Assembly (NCBI GenBank): GCA_012932295.1
Contig: JAAONU010000019.1
Location: 33,271,913-33,335,912, forward strand
Reading direction: 5' to 3'
DNA length: 64,000 bases
DNA from: Cyclina sinensis
Lineage: Eukaryota > Mollusca > Bivalvia > Venerida > Veneridae
Each line of letters begins with the position of its first letter. Within the stretch, counting starts at the first letter, position 1. Both the position numbers and the translations under genes were made by a program. This document shows, in pieces, positions 1 through 11,225 of this stretch. Below the pieces are notes generated by a model. The model was not told the origin of the DNA and did not search any database. It worked only from the letters and a program-made list of their open reading frames with translations.

Positions 1-121
1 TATATACTTTAATGACTAAGGATTGCAAACAGGTAATTAAGTGAACTCTTAGTTGTCTCATTAAGTTTGTGCTATTATAGAAATAATTGTTCTATGTCCA
101 TTATTCCTTTTTTGGGTCCAG

Positions 122-355
122 TACAAGGAAGGCACCTCAACTTGCCGCAAAGATGTTATAGTCCAGTGTACTAATGGACATTTGGAAAAGGCTGTTCTTT
201 TTCAGCAGGAGTTGGAAACAGTTGCCTGCAAATGTACAAGGCTTCAGAAAGCTGATGAAGATGAAATCATAATGTTACTGGTGTCTTTGTTACCTGTCAC
301 ATTTTCTGCTTATGTTACTTCAGACAGCAAGATCAAAAATGTGACACATGTGTAG
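122..355 (+). CDS. Candidate terminal coding exon of an unidentified cysteine-containing protein
   Basis: A 77-codon open stretch follows a plausible splice acceptor (pyrimidine-rich run ending in CAG just before position 122) and ends with TAG at 353-355. It has no start codon of its own, so it would be a last exon entered in phase 0. The residues include a Cys, a second Cys eight residues later in a V-x-C-x-N-G context, and then ACKC, followed by a charged linker and a hydrophobic stretch (IIMLLVSLLPVTF). The C...V.V.C..G...C.C spacing recalls the end of a C-terminal cystine-knot domain, but this is a resemblance only. Codon content and the lack of repeat signature differ from the surrounding transposons. 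It could also be chance. A transcript crossing the acceptor would settle it. Confidence 0.33.
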   Translation, partial: YKEGTSTCRKDVIVQCTNGHLEKAVLFQQELETVACKCTRLQKADEDEIIMLLVSLLPVTFSAYVTSDSKIKNVTHV

Positions 356-702
356 ATTTTTTTGCAAATTAAGGCCCTTTGTGGACTTAAAAAAATGTGT
401 TTAGCTTTTGCATGACGGTTATTTTTGTGCTATATTTCAGTTAATTGTTTTGCACTTACTTGAAAAGTAAAAGAAATGTTCAGGGGCATCAAAGTAGCAG
501 GTTAGATAACTCCTGACTGATTTTTTTGCATTTTTTTGACAACACATCAAACCAACAAGTTGGATAACTGTAGCTGCATTTTGAAATATAGAGACTATTA
601 CCCATTCTAAATATTTAACAACTTTGAACAACTTTTTTAAACAGTCGAACATCCTTTCTTACAGACAGCTTTTGTAAATATTTTGTGTCATTGCTTGTTA
701 TT
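356..702. other. AT-rich sequence without recognised features
   Basis: Possible 3' untranslated or intergenic DNA after the candidate exon. Only short chance ORFs and no repeat family recognised here. Confidence 0.4.
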
Positions 703-1133
703 AGCTTACCTGGCACAAAGTGCCAGAGTGAGATTTTGTCATACCCCAATCCCAATGTCCGGTGTGAGGCGTCAACAATTTCATTCAAACGACATCTCTG
801 AAACCACTGGGCCAAATTCAATGAAACTTGAATGGGATGTTCCTTGCATGAAGCTCTTCCAAAGTTGTTCAAAGAATTCAATTCCATGCAGAACTCTGGT
901 TGCCATGGTAAACAAAAGAAAAAACTTTAAAAATCTCTTCTCAAAAACCACAAGGCCTGGAGCTTAGATATTTGGTATGAGGCATCATCTAGTGGACCTC
1001 TACCAAGATTTTTCAAATTATGACACTGGGGTCAGAACTGGCCCCACCCTGGGGGTCACTTGATTTTACATAGAGTTATATAGGGAAAACTTCAAAAATC
1101 TTCTTGTCAGAAACCATAACACATGGAGCTGAG
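703..1133 (+). mobile_element. F1 Helentron-like element, 5' part only
   Basis: Begins with the F1 5' end in the variant form AGCTTACCTGGCAC, whose hairpin pairs CTGGCAC with GTGCCAG. The usual F1 leader (CATTCAAACGACATCTC, then CTTGCATGAAGCTCT) and the first body monomers (TAGATATTTGGTATGAGGC, CTCTACCAAG) follow. The 3' module and the GGGCCATCATGGCCC hairpin are absent, and the copy stops where reverse transcriptase sequence begins, so it is truncated. Confidence 0.75.
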
Positions 1134-1141
1134 ATAGTTCA

Positions 1142-2118
1142 CGCGCACATGAATTCCGTGGCAACCTTCTACGTAATTCTGCTAGTATTAACCAAATTAC
1201 TTCCGATTTAAATAACAGTGGTATCCCAATAGAAGAATCCCTACATTCGTTTGTAACATTGCTTTGGAACAATGCATTTAATATATTTGGTAAATATAGA
1301 TTGTCTAAAAAAAAGACCGAAAAGTTTATGAATAAAAAAATGGTTTTATTATGAATGTCTTCAAGCGCGTAGAGAATTTAATAAATCAAGAAATAAATAT
1401 TTGCGAAATAAAAACATCGAAAATAGAACAATTTCATTGAATAGAAAACGTTCATATAAACAGATCAAACGTGAACATAAACAAAAATTTAAACAATCTG
1501 AAGGAAATCGAATTTCGAATCTTGCTAAAAGTAATCCGCAATCATTTTGGAAAAAAAAAACATTAAACTAGAATATAAAAGAAATTCGCGTAGCCCCGAA
1601 AATATACAGATAAAAGATTTATTTGAACATTTTAATAAATTGTACGGTGCTCTACCAGAAACAAATGAAAATAATATTAAGGTAAACGAAAGTGAGGTTA
1701 ATTTATCGATGATGAATATCTAGATAAAAATTCACACAGTCTCACACGCAATCTTTGCTCAGAAAAATTCTTAAAGTCCTGGAATAGACAATATAATTGC
1801 GGAAATATTGAAATGTTCATTTGATATTATTTCACCCCTTTTATTAGAATTATACAATTAGATATTCGGAAATGGTTGTTTTCCCGAAAACTGGACCAAA
1901 GGGATAATTATATTTATATTTAAAGGCGGAAATCAGGAAGTCAAAAACTTTCGAGGTATCACATTAAATAATATTTTATCAAAAGTATACTCGAAGTTAC
2001 TAGTAAATAGATTAACTCTTTGGGCTACAAAACACAAAAAGTTGATTAGGAAAATTTATTACGATAGGGTTTTTCTTGAAAATCAAGCTAGAACTCCGAA
2101 CACTTCCGAAGCTTCAAA
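1142..2118 (+). pseudogene. Decayed non-LTR retrotransposon reverse transcriptase
   Basis: Piecing frames together gives a linker rich in Lys and Arg (EFNKSRNKYLRNK; SYKQIKREHKQKFKQ; NPQSFWKK), then SPGIDNIIAEILK, FGNGCFPENWTKGII, and NFRGITLNNILSKVYSKLL. These are the pre-domain and the first reverse transcriptase blocks of LINE-type elements (the P-G-x-D-x-I/L and F-P-x-x-W-x-x-G motifs). The sequence needs several frameshifts (near 1340 and 1565) and contains in-frame stops (the TAG near 1722 and the TAG near 1860). The catalytic FADD block and everything after it are missing. It differs in sequence from the better-preserved element at 10-15 kb and probably belongs to another clade. The endonuclease is absent, as expected for a truncated copy. 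Confidence 0.75.
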
Positions 2119-2844
2119 GCCGCCTGGCTTCCAGTTTCAAGAGGTTGTAGTTCAGAAAAGCTGGAGACCAAATATTACGTTACGGCAAATCAACAAATAG
2201 AAAGCCCGCTTTCAAAGCAGACATATGCCCCCCACCCATTCGGAACATCTCGTGCGACTTTAATAAGTCACCTCGGAATAATGTGGTTGGCGCCATATTG
2301 GACTATTTTATAATACAGGTGGTGTCTGCTAAATTGAAAACATTTCTTAAAGCCTCTATCTGTTTATACTTTAAATCAACATTTATTTTCATTTTTTTTC
2401 TAATGCATAAGACAAACACTACTTGAGTTCTGGCATGTTTGTTTATATTTTTATTAAAGCCGGGGCGAATTACCATGTTGTGTATTCATACACTTACATA
2501 CGAGGTCTTTTACGAAGTTGTCGGAAAAGGCCGAGGTGTTACGATTTATCCTATACATGTATGAACCTATGAATCCTCTCATTTACACTTTTAAATATAC
2601 CTATGATATTCGTTTTCACCATTGTATTAGTATTTTGTAAAATGGATGGCTAGCGGATATCATAAAATTCTTCTATTTCTGTCTAAAATCTGTTATACAT
2701 AAATGCGTGCTTTATGGGCGGAGCAAACGTATGTTCCTAAACGGCTTAGATCACCTATGTTCAATAACAGCTCAGAGAATAGCGCTATCGAGGGTGCGCT
2801 GCGAAGAACGATAATTAAGGAACGACAACTGCATGTTTTTTTCT
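2119..2844. repeat. Dispersed repeat (2238-2543) within otherwise unremarkable DNA
   Basis: Positions 2238-2543 match 17139-17440 almost base for base in the same orientation, including GGCGCCATATTGG, TACAGGTGGTGTCTGCTAAA and AAAGCCGGGGCGAATTACCA. Both copies start near TTCGGAACA(C/T)CTCG and end near GAAGTTGTCGGAAAAGGCCG, and AACACCTCGG appears inverted at the two ends. That suggests a short non-autonomous DNA element, but no target duplication could be fixed. Nothing is recognised at 2544-2844. Confidence 0.6.
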
Positions 2845-4572
2845 AGCTCACCTGAGCTGGCTCAGGGTGAGCTATTAGGATCGATGAATGTCCGTCTTCC
2901 GTCGTCTGTCGTCCGTCGTCCGTTCACACTTAGTTCGTTAACATTCTACTGGTCACATTTTTGCTCCAATTGTAAGGAATCTTGGTCAGGATGTTTGTCC
3001 CAGTTATTACTCGGACGAGTTCGAATATGAGTTCGAAAATCCTGGAAATATGTCAGATAGGTTGTTTCAATGATTTCTAGCTCAAGTTCGAATATGGGTC
3101 ATCTGGGGTCAAAAACTAGGTCACACAGACCAAATATGGAAAAACCTTGTTAACACCCTAGAGGTCACATTTTCAGTCCAAATATCCTGGAAATTTGTCA
3201 GAAAGGTTGTTTCCATGATTTCTAGCTCAAGTTCGAATATGGGTCATCTGGGATCAAAAACTAGGTCACAGAGCCCAAATATGGAAAAACCTTGTTAACA
3301 CTTTAGAGGTAACATTTTCAGCCCAAATATCCTTGTAATATATCAGATAGGTTATTTGGATGATTTCTAGCCCAGGTTCGAATATGGGTCATCTGGGGTC
3401 AAAAACTAGGTCACTGAGACCAAATATGGAAAAACCTTTTTATCACTCTAGGGGTAACATTTTCAGCCCAAATATCCTGGAAATATGTCAGAAAGGTTGT
3501 TTTGATGATTTCTAGCTCAGATTTGAATAGGGGTCATGTGGGGTCAAAAACTAGGTCACACAGCCAAAATATGGTAAACCCTTGTTAACACTCTAGAGGT
3601 AACATTTTTAGCCCAAATTTCCTGAAAAACTGTCAGAAAGCTTGTTAGGATAATTTCTAGCTCAAGTTGCAATATGGGTCATGTGGGATCAAAAACTAGG
3701 TCACACAGCCTGTATATGGAAAAACCTTGTTAACACTCTAGATGTAACATTTTCAGCCCAAATATCCTGGAAATACGTCAGATAGGTTGTTTCGATGATT
3801 TCTAGCTCAAGTTCGAATATGGGTCATCTGGGGTCAAAAACTAGGTCACACAGCCCAAATATGGAAAAACCTTGTTAACACCCTAGAGGTCACATTTTCA
3901 GTCCAAATATCCTGGAAATTTGTCAGAAAGTGTTTCCATGATTTCTAGCTCAAGTTCGAATATGGGTCATCTGGGGTCAAAAACTAGGTCACAGAGCCCA
4001 AATATGGAAAAACTTTGTTAACACTTTAGAGGTAACATTTTCAGCCCAAATATTCTGGAAATATGTTAGAACGGTTACTTCGATTGTTTCTAGGTCAATT
4101 TCGAATATGGGTCATCTGGGGTCAAAAACTAAGTCACAGAGCCCAAAAATAGAAATATCTTGTTAAGGCTCTAGAGGCTACTGTTTCAGTCCAAATATCC
4201 TGGCAGTTTGTCAGAAAGGTTGTTTGGTTGTTCAAATTATTAGATTAGGTTAAAGGTCATGGAGGCTAAAAATAGATTTATCTACTGTACCTCATAAAGC
4301 CTTCATTTATTTGATATTCAGTATATAGGTTCCTTGCATGGACATCTACCCATGGGTAGGGTTTGAGGACCAAGGGTCAAGGTCAAGGTCACCATAGCTT
4401 ATAATAGATATTTCTACTTTCTGTCATAGAGCCTTTATTAATTGACTGATATATTACATATTTGGTTTGTAGGCACTTATATATTTTAAATTAAAAAATG
4501 AAATACTGCTTAACAGCAAACCTACAGCCGAAGTACTCAGGTGAGCGATCCAGGGCCATCATGGCCCTCTTG
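2845..4572 (+). mobile_element. F1 Helentron-like element, complete, with type A array
   Basis: The 5' end AGCTCACCTGAG lies after a T-rich run, its hairpin (CTGAGC..GCTCAG) is intact, and a GTCCGTC-rich leader follows. The body is a type A tandem array. The 3' part has the conserved module (TTAACAGCAAACCTACAGCC), CTCAGGTGAGCG, the hairpin GGGCCATCATGGCCC and TCTTG, followed by TTT. The first 12 and the subterminal 12 bases are inverted repeats. No protein is encoded, so the element depends on proteins supplied by a relative. Confidence 0.85.
3044..4240 (+). repeat. Type A tandem array, monomer about 145 bp
   Basis: Eight or so diverged head-to-tail monomers. Landmarks in each are TTTGTCAGAAAGGTTGTTT, ATTTCTAGCTCAAGTTCG, ATATGGGTCATCTGGGGTC, AAAAACTAGGTCACA and CCTTGTTAACACTCTAGAGG. 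Spacing measured between successive GGAAAT landmarks is 145 and 144 bases. Confidence 0.85.
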
Positions 4573-5174
4573 TTTATAACTTTTCGTAACAACTGAACAA
4601 TATTTGCACTGATGTTAGGACACATTCTACTTATTACATAACCCCATAGGTCTTTTACAAACACCGGATTAAATATAGCTGACCGGCTTTTTGCTGGTCC
4701 GCAATAACTTTAGCACATTTCAAGGTGACATACTGCCACATATCGCCCAAATTTTGTTGAAGAATACACATCATTTTATTGTATTATTATTATTATTTTG
4801 TATGTTTTATTCCTAACTTGATCATATTATTAACATGAATTACTTAACATATGAAAGACTGTGAAAACTGACCTTGGACAGTTCAAGGCGGAAGTTTGAG
4901 TTGTATAATATGTGTAAAACAAGAACAAGTATTGAAAGCACTGTTGAAACTATGATTTTAATTATTTGAACAACTCCGAAAGCTCACAAAATTAAACATC
5001 TCGCTCATCAACCGCGTGTTCACTCTATTTTAACTAAAACGTTTTTTATTCTTTGATATAGTTTCAAAAATTACTTGACAATAAATATGCATTATTTAGC
5101 GCTTTTTTATTACCAAACTGTCTTTTGTCATTCTCAGGTGTCATGTTGTGAAGGAATTTGGTTACGCAATATGG
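4573..5174. other. Sequence without recognised features
   Basis: AT-rich DNA with no ORF or repeat family that I recognise. Confidence 0.4.
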
Positions 5175-5473
5175 TTTTTTTTTTTTTTTCGGAGTTTAAC
5201 GCCGATTTCAACATCTAGGTTATATCTCGGCGGTCAGTCCATCTAACCGGTTTTCCTGGATAACTAACCAGTAATTACCAATTTCTTCGCAAGTGACTAG
5301 TCAGACTACTGTTCCCACTTGAACTACTCTGAATCAGCGGTGAGAGACAAAGGAACATTAGACACAATGCCTGAGATCAATTGTCACGGAGAAATTTTGT
5401 CCTGCCCAGGGGTCGAACCAGGGACCCATGGATTACTAATCCAGTTCTTTACCTATTGAGCTAAGCGGGCAGG
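5175..5473 (-). mobile_element. tRNA-derived SINE
   Basis: Read on the minus strand, 5473-5402 is a tRNA-like head. It has a box A-like TAGCTCAATAGG (5463-5452), an anticodon-arm-like GGATTAGTAATCC (loop TTAGTAA, tRNA-Thr-like) and a clear box B GGTTCGACCCC (5419-5409). A body of about 200 bp follows, containing AAATCGGCGTTAAACTCCG, and it ends in an A-run of 15 (seen as T at 5175-5189). Bivalves carry several ancient tRNA-derived SINE families (for example RUDI), but I cannot assign this copy to one. Transcription would be by RNA polymerase III from the internal boxes. No clean target duplication was found. It abuts an F1 element that starts 30 bases further on. Confidence 0.85.
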
Positions 5474-5503
5474 CTATTATGGGGGTAACATATTGTCTTT
5501 GTT

Positions 5504-8325
5504 AGCTCACCTGAGCCTGCTCAGGGTGAGCTTTTGGGATCGTTGAATGTCCGGCGTCCGTCGGCGTACGTCCTGCGTCGTCAACAATTTGACTTAAACG
5601 ACTTCTCCTCCTAAACGGCTAAGCCAACATTGACAAAACATGCCTGGGATATTCCTTGCATGAAGCTCTACCAAAGTTGTTCAAAGAATTCAATTCCATC
5701 AAGAACTCTTGTTGCTATAGCAACTTAAAGGAAAAACTTTGAAAATCTTTTTGTCTGAAACCACAAGGCCTTGGGCCTTAAGTTTTTGGTATGTAGCATT
5801 GTCTAGTGGACCTCTACCAAGTTTGTTCAAATTATACCCCTGGGGTCAAATTTGGCCCCGCCCAGGGGGTCAAATGATTTTACATAGGCTTATAAAGTGA
5901 AACTTTAAAATCTTATTGTCTGAAACCACAAGGCCCTGAGCCTTAAGATTTTGAATGTAGCATTGTCTTGTGGACCCCTACAAAGTTTGTTCAGATCATG
6001 GCTCCTGGGTCAAAAATGGCCCCGCCCCAGGGGTCGTGCATGTTTTACATAGAGTTATATAGAAAAAAATTTATAAAATCTTCTTGTCAGAAACCGCAAG
6101 GCATGGAGCTTAGATATTTGGTGTTGAGCATCATCTAGTGAGCCGCTACCAAGATTGTTCAAATAATGACCATGGGGTCTGAACTGGCCCCGCTCTGGGG
6201 GGTCACTTGATTTACATAGAGTTATATAGGGAAAACTTTAAAAATCTACTTGTCTGAAACCAAAAGGCCTGGAGCTTAGATATTTGGTATGAAGCATCAT
6301 CTAGTGTACCTCTACAAAGATTGTTCAAATTATGACCCTGGGGTCAGAACTGGCCCCGCCCTGGGGGTCACATGTTTTACATAGAGTTATATAGTAAATT
6401 CTTTAAAAATCTTTTGTCAGAAACTGCAAGGCCTGTAGCTTAGATATTTGGTATGAGGCATCATCTAGTGGACCTCTACAAAGATTGTTCAAATTATGAC
6501 CCTGGGGTCAGGGACCCCGCTCAGGGCTTATTTGATTTACATAGAGTTATATACATGAAGGGAAAACTTTGAAAATTTTCTTGTAAGAAACTACAAGGCA
6601 TGGAGATTAGATATTTGGTGTTGAGCATTGTCTAGTAGACCTCTACCAAGATTGTTCAAATCATGGCCCCTGGGTCAAAACTGGCCCCGCCAAAGGGGTC
6701 ACATGTTTATAAGAGTTATATAGCAAAAAACTTTTAAAATCTTCTTGTCACAGACTGCAAGGCCTGGAGCTTAGATATTTGGTAGTATGCACCGTGACCA
6801 CAGTGGGGTCATCCCCCCTCCCGTGGGGGGTCACTACCTTTCCCCACCCCCCGCCCAAAATTTTTTATCTCATTTTTTAACTTTTTTGCAATGGCAATAA
6901 AATTTGGACCATTTGTACATTTTTAAAGATGATTTCAAAAACATTATTCCTTGACCTATATTTTTTACCTACTTTTTGTTTTTTAGCCACAGGAATGAAA
7001 TTTGGACTGTGTGCACAGTTTTTCATTTGATTTTAAAAATGTCATCGTATGACCTTTATTTTTGATCTATTGACCTACTTTTTGTTTTTGGAGCTATGGC
7101 AATGAAATTTGGACCATGTATACAGTTTTTTGTTCAGATTTCAAAAACGTCATATCATGACCTATATTTTTGATCTACTGACCTACTTTTTTGTTTTTTA
7201 GCTACAGCAATGAAATTTGGACTGTGTGCACAATTTTTCGTTTCGATTTCAAAAATGTCATCGCATGACCTATATTTTGACCTACTGACCTACTTTTTGT
7301 TTTTGGAGCTATGGGAATGAAATTTGGACTGTGTGTACAGCTTTTTAATCCGATTTCAAAAATGTCATCGCATGACCTATATTTTTGACCTACTGATCTA
7401 CTTTTTTCATTTTTTAGCTACAGCAATGAAATCTGGACCGTGTGCACAGTTTTTCGTTTCGAATTCAAAACTGTCGTTTTATGACCTATATATTTGACCC
7501 GCTGATCTACTTTTTGTTTTTGGAGCTATGGCAATGAAATTTGGACCATGTATACAGTTTTTTGTTCAAAAACGTCATAGGATGTCTTATATTTTTGACC
7601 TACTGACCTACTTTTTTGTTTTAAAGCTACTGTAATGAAATTGGGACTGTGTGTACAGCTTTTTGTTTCGATTTCAAAAATGTCTTCGCATGACTTATAT
7701 TTTGACTTACTGACCTACTTTTTGTTTTTGGAGCTATGGCAATGAAATTGCATTTGTCCATTTCTGTGATATGCATCATTACAATTATAAAAATTTCTTT
7801 CATCTTTGAACCCAGGTGAGCGCTTTAGGGCTATTGGCCCCCTTGTGTGTTTTAGCTACAGCAATGAAATTTGGATCACGTGCACAGTTTTTCGTTTCGA
7901 TTTCAAAAATTCATCGCATGACCTATATTTTTGACCTACTGACCTTTTTTGTTTTTGGAGCTATGGCAATGAAATTTGGACCATGTGTACAGTTTTTTGT
8001 TCCGATTTCAAAAACATCATTGCATGACCTATATTTTTGACCTACTTTTTTGTTTTAAAGCTACGGCAAATTTTTACTTGCATAGATCCTATATACCATG
8101 GGTAGGGTTTTAGGTCACAGGGTTAGGTCAAGGTCACCATAGCTTATGATAGATATTTCTACTTTTTGTCATAGAGCCTATATTTATTGACTGATATTTT
8201 ACATGTTTACATATTTATATTTACATTACTTACATATTTTCAATTAAAACATGAAATACTGCTTAACAGCAAACCTACAACCAAAATACTCAGGTGAGCG
8301 ATCTAGGGCCATCATGGCACTCTTG
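5504..8325 (+). mobile_element. F1 Helentron-like element, complete, with type B and type D arrays
   Basis: 5' end AGCTCACCTGAGCCTGCTCAG after GTT. The body runs through type B monomers (about 5770-6790), a G/C-rich join (GACCACAGTGGGGTCATCCC), and type D monomers (about 6890-8070). It then has the conserved 3' module, CTCAGGTGAGCG, a hairpin with one changed base (GGGCCATCATGGCAC) and TCTTG followed by TTTTG. An extra 3'-end-like segment lies inside at about 7814-7846, so the copy is a mosaic. Confidence 0.85.
6890..8070 (+). repeat. Type D tandem array, monomer about 110 bp
   Basis: Monomers carry GCAATGAAATTTGGACC, TTTCGATTTCAAAAATGTC, CATGACCTATATTTTTGACC and TACTGACCTACTTTTTG. Alternate monomers differ (GGAGCTATGGCAATG against TAGCTACAGCAATG), so the array looks like a dimer of about 215 bp. 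The same array lies inverted at about 11470-12230 in the minus-strand F1 copy. Confidence 0.8.
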
Positions 8326-8458
8326 TTTTGATAAGTCACCGTTAATTGCCATTGTCGGTCTTAGTTTAAACATATTTATTCCCATTTTTCACGTTTACAA
8401 AAGCAAACGATACATATACATTGTATTTAAGGAAAGGATATGAACAAAAAACAAAGTC

Positions 8459-8717
8459 CAGGCGCGTAGCTAGCCTATAAAGAATGTGGATTCAAAATAA
8501 TCTAGGGGGGTCAGGGGGCATGCCCCCCCCCTGAAAATTTTGAAATAAATGGTGCAATTTGGTGCGTTTTGGGGCCTCCGGAGAGCTTTCTTGACCAACG
8601 AAAATCCATTTATTTTAGCATAAAAATGGAGATGAATAGCTTTACTTTCGTTTATTTTTTTTTGTCAAAATAATGTGGATTCAGCTGCGTACTCGCGTAT
8701 AGGCAGCTACGCGCCTG
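8459..8717. mobile_element. hAT-like MITE with 5-bp target duplication
   Basis: Terminal inverted repeats begin CAGGCGCGTAGCT on both sides and stay similar further in (GCCTATA; TGTGGATTC). The flanks are AAGTC at 8454-8458 and AAGTC at 8718-8722, a perfect 5-bp duplication. It is 259 bp and non-coding, and contains a GGGGGGTCAGGGGGCATGCC stretch. TIRs starting CAGG with 5-bp duplications fit the hAT5-type group, which is an inference. Confidence 0.75.
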
Positions 8718-8851
8718 AAGTCTTATAGAATTCATCTCCTTGGGCGGACGATTCTCACAAAAACAGAGCTTATTATAAAAAGAAAAAATGAAAGTGAATA
8801 ACAATTAGAGATAAACGAATAATATAATATAACATATACATGTATATATAC

Positions 8852-9849
8852 TAGGGGTGGCAAAATTTGTTCATTTTAGCATTCGAATGTTCGGATCATT
8901 TTGCATTCGAACGTTCGAATCACTCGTACTCAATAGTTACACAGTGTTTTCACGAACTTCTCGCCAAACTCCATGCAGCGTTTACTTTCCATTCAGTACA
9001 AAGGCATGTCACGTGATGATAGTCGAACGTAAATAAACAAAATGTTCAACTTTTTTTCAATTTCATTACATCAAGGCATGTTAAATCGATGCAATTCCAA
9101 TAATAACTGAAGAAAAAAGAATAAAAAATAATTTCTGAAATCCAGCTAAGTTTAACAGTGAAGGGAAGATCACTGCCAGGAGATTGCTTCTCGACGTGGT
9201 TAACTTGATAAGATCCGAGTGTTTCCAATTCATTGACACAATGTGTATTTCTCGGTATCCGGTATCCTTAATGGGTAAATCACCTTTCGATTTAAATTTA
9301 TACTAAGAAGGTCGAAAAGAAAAGAAATTGAGACGAAGCCCAAGTTATGGTTGACATTTTGACTGATTATAAGCGTTACGGATGTGAACTGTTAGAGAAT
9401 TTGCGAGAAAATAAAAAAAACAAAAATCGCGCCACAATAAAGTAAAATCGGGGTTAGTGCCAGTAACTGACTGACACGTCTGTGTATTTAAGTTCTTCCT
9501 TCTTTTTCCTAGTTTGACCAAAGACTCGACACTCTGACACGGACATACCAGTACCTTTTGACTTAGCTACTGTAGGTGACACTTGCATAAAGCACAGGTC
9601 ACCAACATTAGATGACGGAAGTTTACGGTCGTCTGACCAGACGTGTTAACAGAGGTGTTAAAGCAACAATAGGTGTGAATTCACCTGATAATAACGCCTT
9701 TCTTACATCTTCAACACTGCATGATTTCATTTTCCCTTGAAAACAAAAATGATAGATTTTTTTTTAAACATTCGAATGCCAAAAATACATTCGAACGTTC
9801 GGCATCGGATCCGAACTTTCGAACGTTCGAACGTTCACTTACATCCCTA
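8852..9849. mobile_element. Non-autonomous hAT element with 8-bp target duplication
   Basis: The left end TAGGGGTGGCAAA and the right end (read inverted) TAGGGATGTAAGTGAACG share the TAGGG(G/A)TG start. Both ends are followed by ATTCGAACGTTCG palindromic blocks and GTTCGGATC. ATATATAC flanks both sides (8844-8851 and 9850-9857). The length is 998 bp. No transposase reading frame was recognised inside, only short chance ORFs. The target lies in an AT-alternating tract, which lowers the weight of the duplication somewhat. Confidence 0.75.
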
Positions 9850-9869
9850 ATATATACATATTGATATAT

Positions 9870-9879
9870 GCATGCGTGC

Positions 9880-9918
<39 letters not shown>

Positions 9919-9968
9919 GAAGAGAGAGAGAAAAAGAGAGAGAGAGAAGAATGGGGGGGGGGGGAGAG
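9870..9968. repeat. Compound microsatellite: GT, GA and poly-G
   Basis: A GCGT/GT run (about 9871-9916) passes into GA-rich DNA (about 9918-9949) and a G-run near 9953-9964. It sits just beyond the 3' end of the minus-strand retrotransposon and may have grown from its tail. Confidence 0.9.
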
Positions 9969-10059
9969 TCGTTTTAATTTAGCTTTAGGGCTAAAGTTTA
10001 CTGAAAGGAAAATATCCTGAATCAATGTAGTCTGGTTATTTTATACGTTAGAGTACGCT

Positions 10060-11225
10060 TTAAAGAAATCTCTTGGTGTCTGATATATAAGTGTGAACAT
10101 GACTGAAGATTGTGACATTGTCTTGATATGAGAGATTTGGGTCACCAAATAAGACAAGTTCTAAGTTTATGATGTAATTCTGGAGGTTATTGAGAAGTTT
10201 ATTACGCCAAACACTATGGAGACTGCATTCAAAGAAGTAGTGGAGGCTAGACTCGATATAGCCACAGTGGCACAGTGGTGATGGAGAAATCTTTTTCAGA
10301 AATAAATGGTGATTAAGTGCACTACACTTGGTGCGAAGACGTGTGTGTAGCACTTGGAGCTTTCTAGTTCCCGTATAATAATATTTCGGTATGTTCCTTT
10401 TCTTTAAATCGAGGTAAGTTTTAAATGTACTTAATGTTGGGGTGTTACGGACATGTGACGGAATAAGATTCCAGTCACGTACAACTGAGGGTAAAAAGGA
10501 ATTAAAATAAAGCGTAGTTCTTGCTCTAACTCCATGAATAACATCAGTGCTTCTTAAGTTGTAGTTCAAATTAGTTTGTTGAGGAGTGAGATTTGAAAGA
10601 TATTCTGCTGTCTGGTCATTTTGCATTTTATAAAATAATGTTAACCTATGTTTGTATCTGTGTTCAGATAAGGTCTCCCAACCTATTTCACTATGCAGGT
10701 CATCCAAGGAAATTAATTTGGTTGCACCAGAAGCAATGCGCGCGGATTCATTCTGAATTTTATCAAGTAGATCAAATTCATATTTGGAACAATTACTCCA
10801 AACTACATCGGTATATTCAAGAATAGGTCTAATAAAAGTATATATAATTTCAAGAGATTTGCGATCAAGAGAAAATTTAAGTTTCCATGCTTTATCTGTT
10901 ATGTAACTAACATAGGAATGCCAACTACAGTCATTAGACAGGACAACGCCGAGGTGTTTGTGCTCTGTAACCTCGGAAATTGTTTGTTGAGACATTTGGA
11001 AGGCTGGATGCGGAGGGCTATCGCGTTTTCTAGATATAAAAAGAGACTCAGATTTTGAAGGATTGAAAGTAACGAACCACTTCTTAGCCCAGTTTGAAAT
11101 AGTTTGGATGTCAGACTGAAGAAAGTTTGCAGCTACTTGAGGCTGTTCGACTATAACATATAGACTTGTATCATCAGCGAAGAGATTTATACAAGATTTG
11201 ATTCCATCAACTATATCATTAATAA
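10060..11225 (-). pseudogene. Reverse transcriptase, C-terminal half, after the F1 insertion
   Basis: The frame is open from the insertion junction at 11225 to the stop at 10060. It starts with VINDIVDGIKSCINLFADDT, which contains the catalytic FADD motif (block C) of reverse transcriptase. It continues through NWAKKWFVTFNPSKSESL and the thumb region (HKHLGVVLSNDCSWHSYV). It ends with a CHCGYIESSLHYFFEC tail typical of the C terminus of Jockey/CR1-type polymerases in invertebrates. The segment joins the other half (13553-14503) across the inserted element. Alone it lacks blocks 1 to B and cannot make a polymerase. An internal Met at 10995 gives a 311-residue ORF that is not a natural start. 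Confidence 0.88.

Noticed and set aside
3044..4240. Regular repeats reminiscent of a CRISPR array
   Set aside because: Monomers are about 145 bp with no short repeat/unique spacer alternation, and the context is animal transposons.
5402..5473. A possible tRNA gene on the minus strand
   Set aside because: Boxes A and B are present, but the head runs directly into a SINE body ending in an A-run, so it is a SINE and not a functional tRNA gene.
9711..10025. 104-codon minus-strand frame
   Set aside because: It is made by the microsatellite (runs of Thr-His) and untranslated retrotransposon tail.
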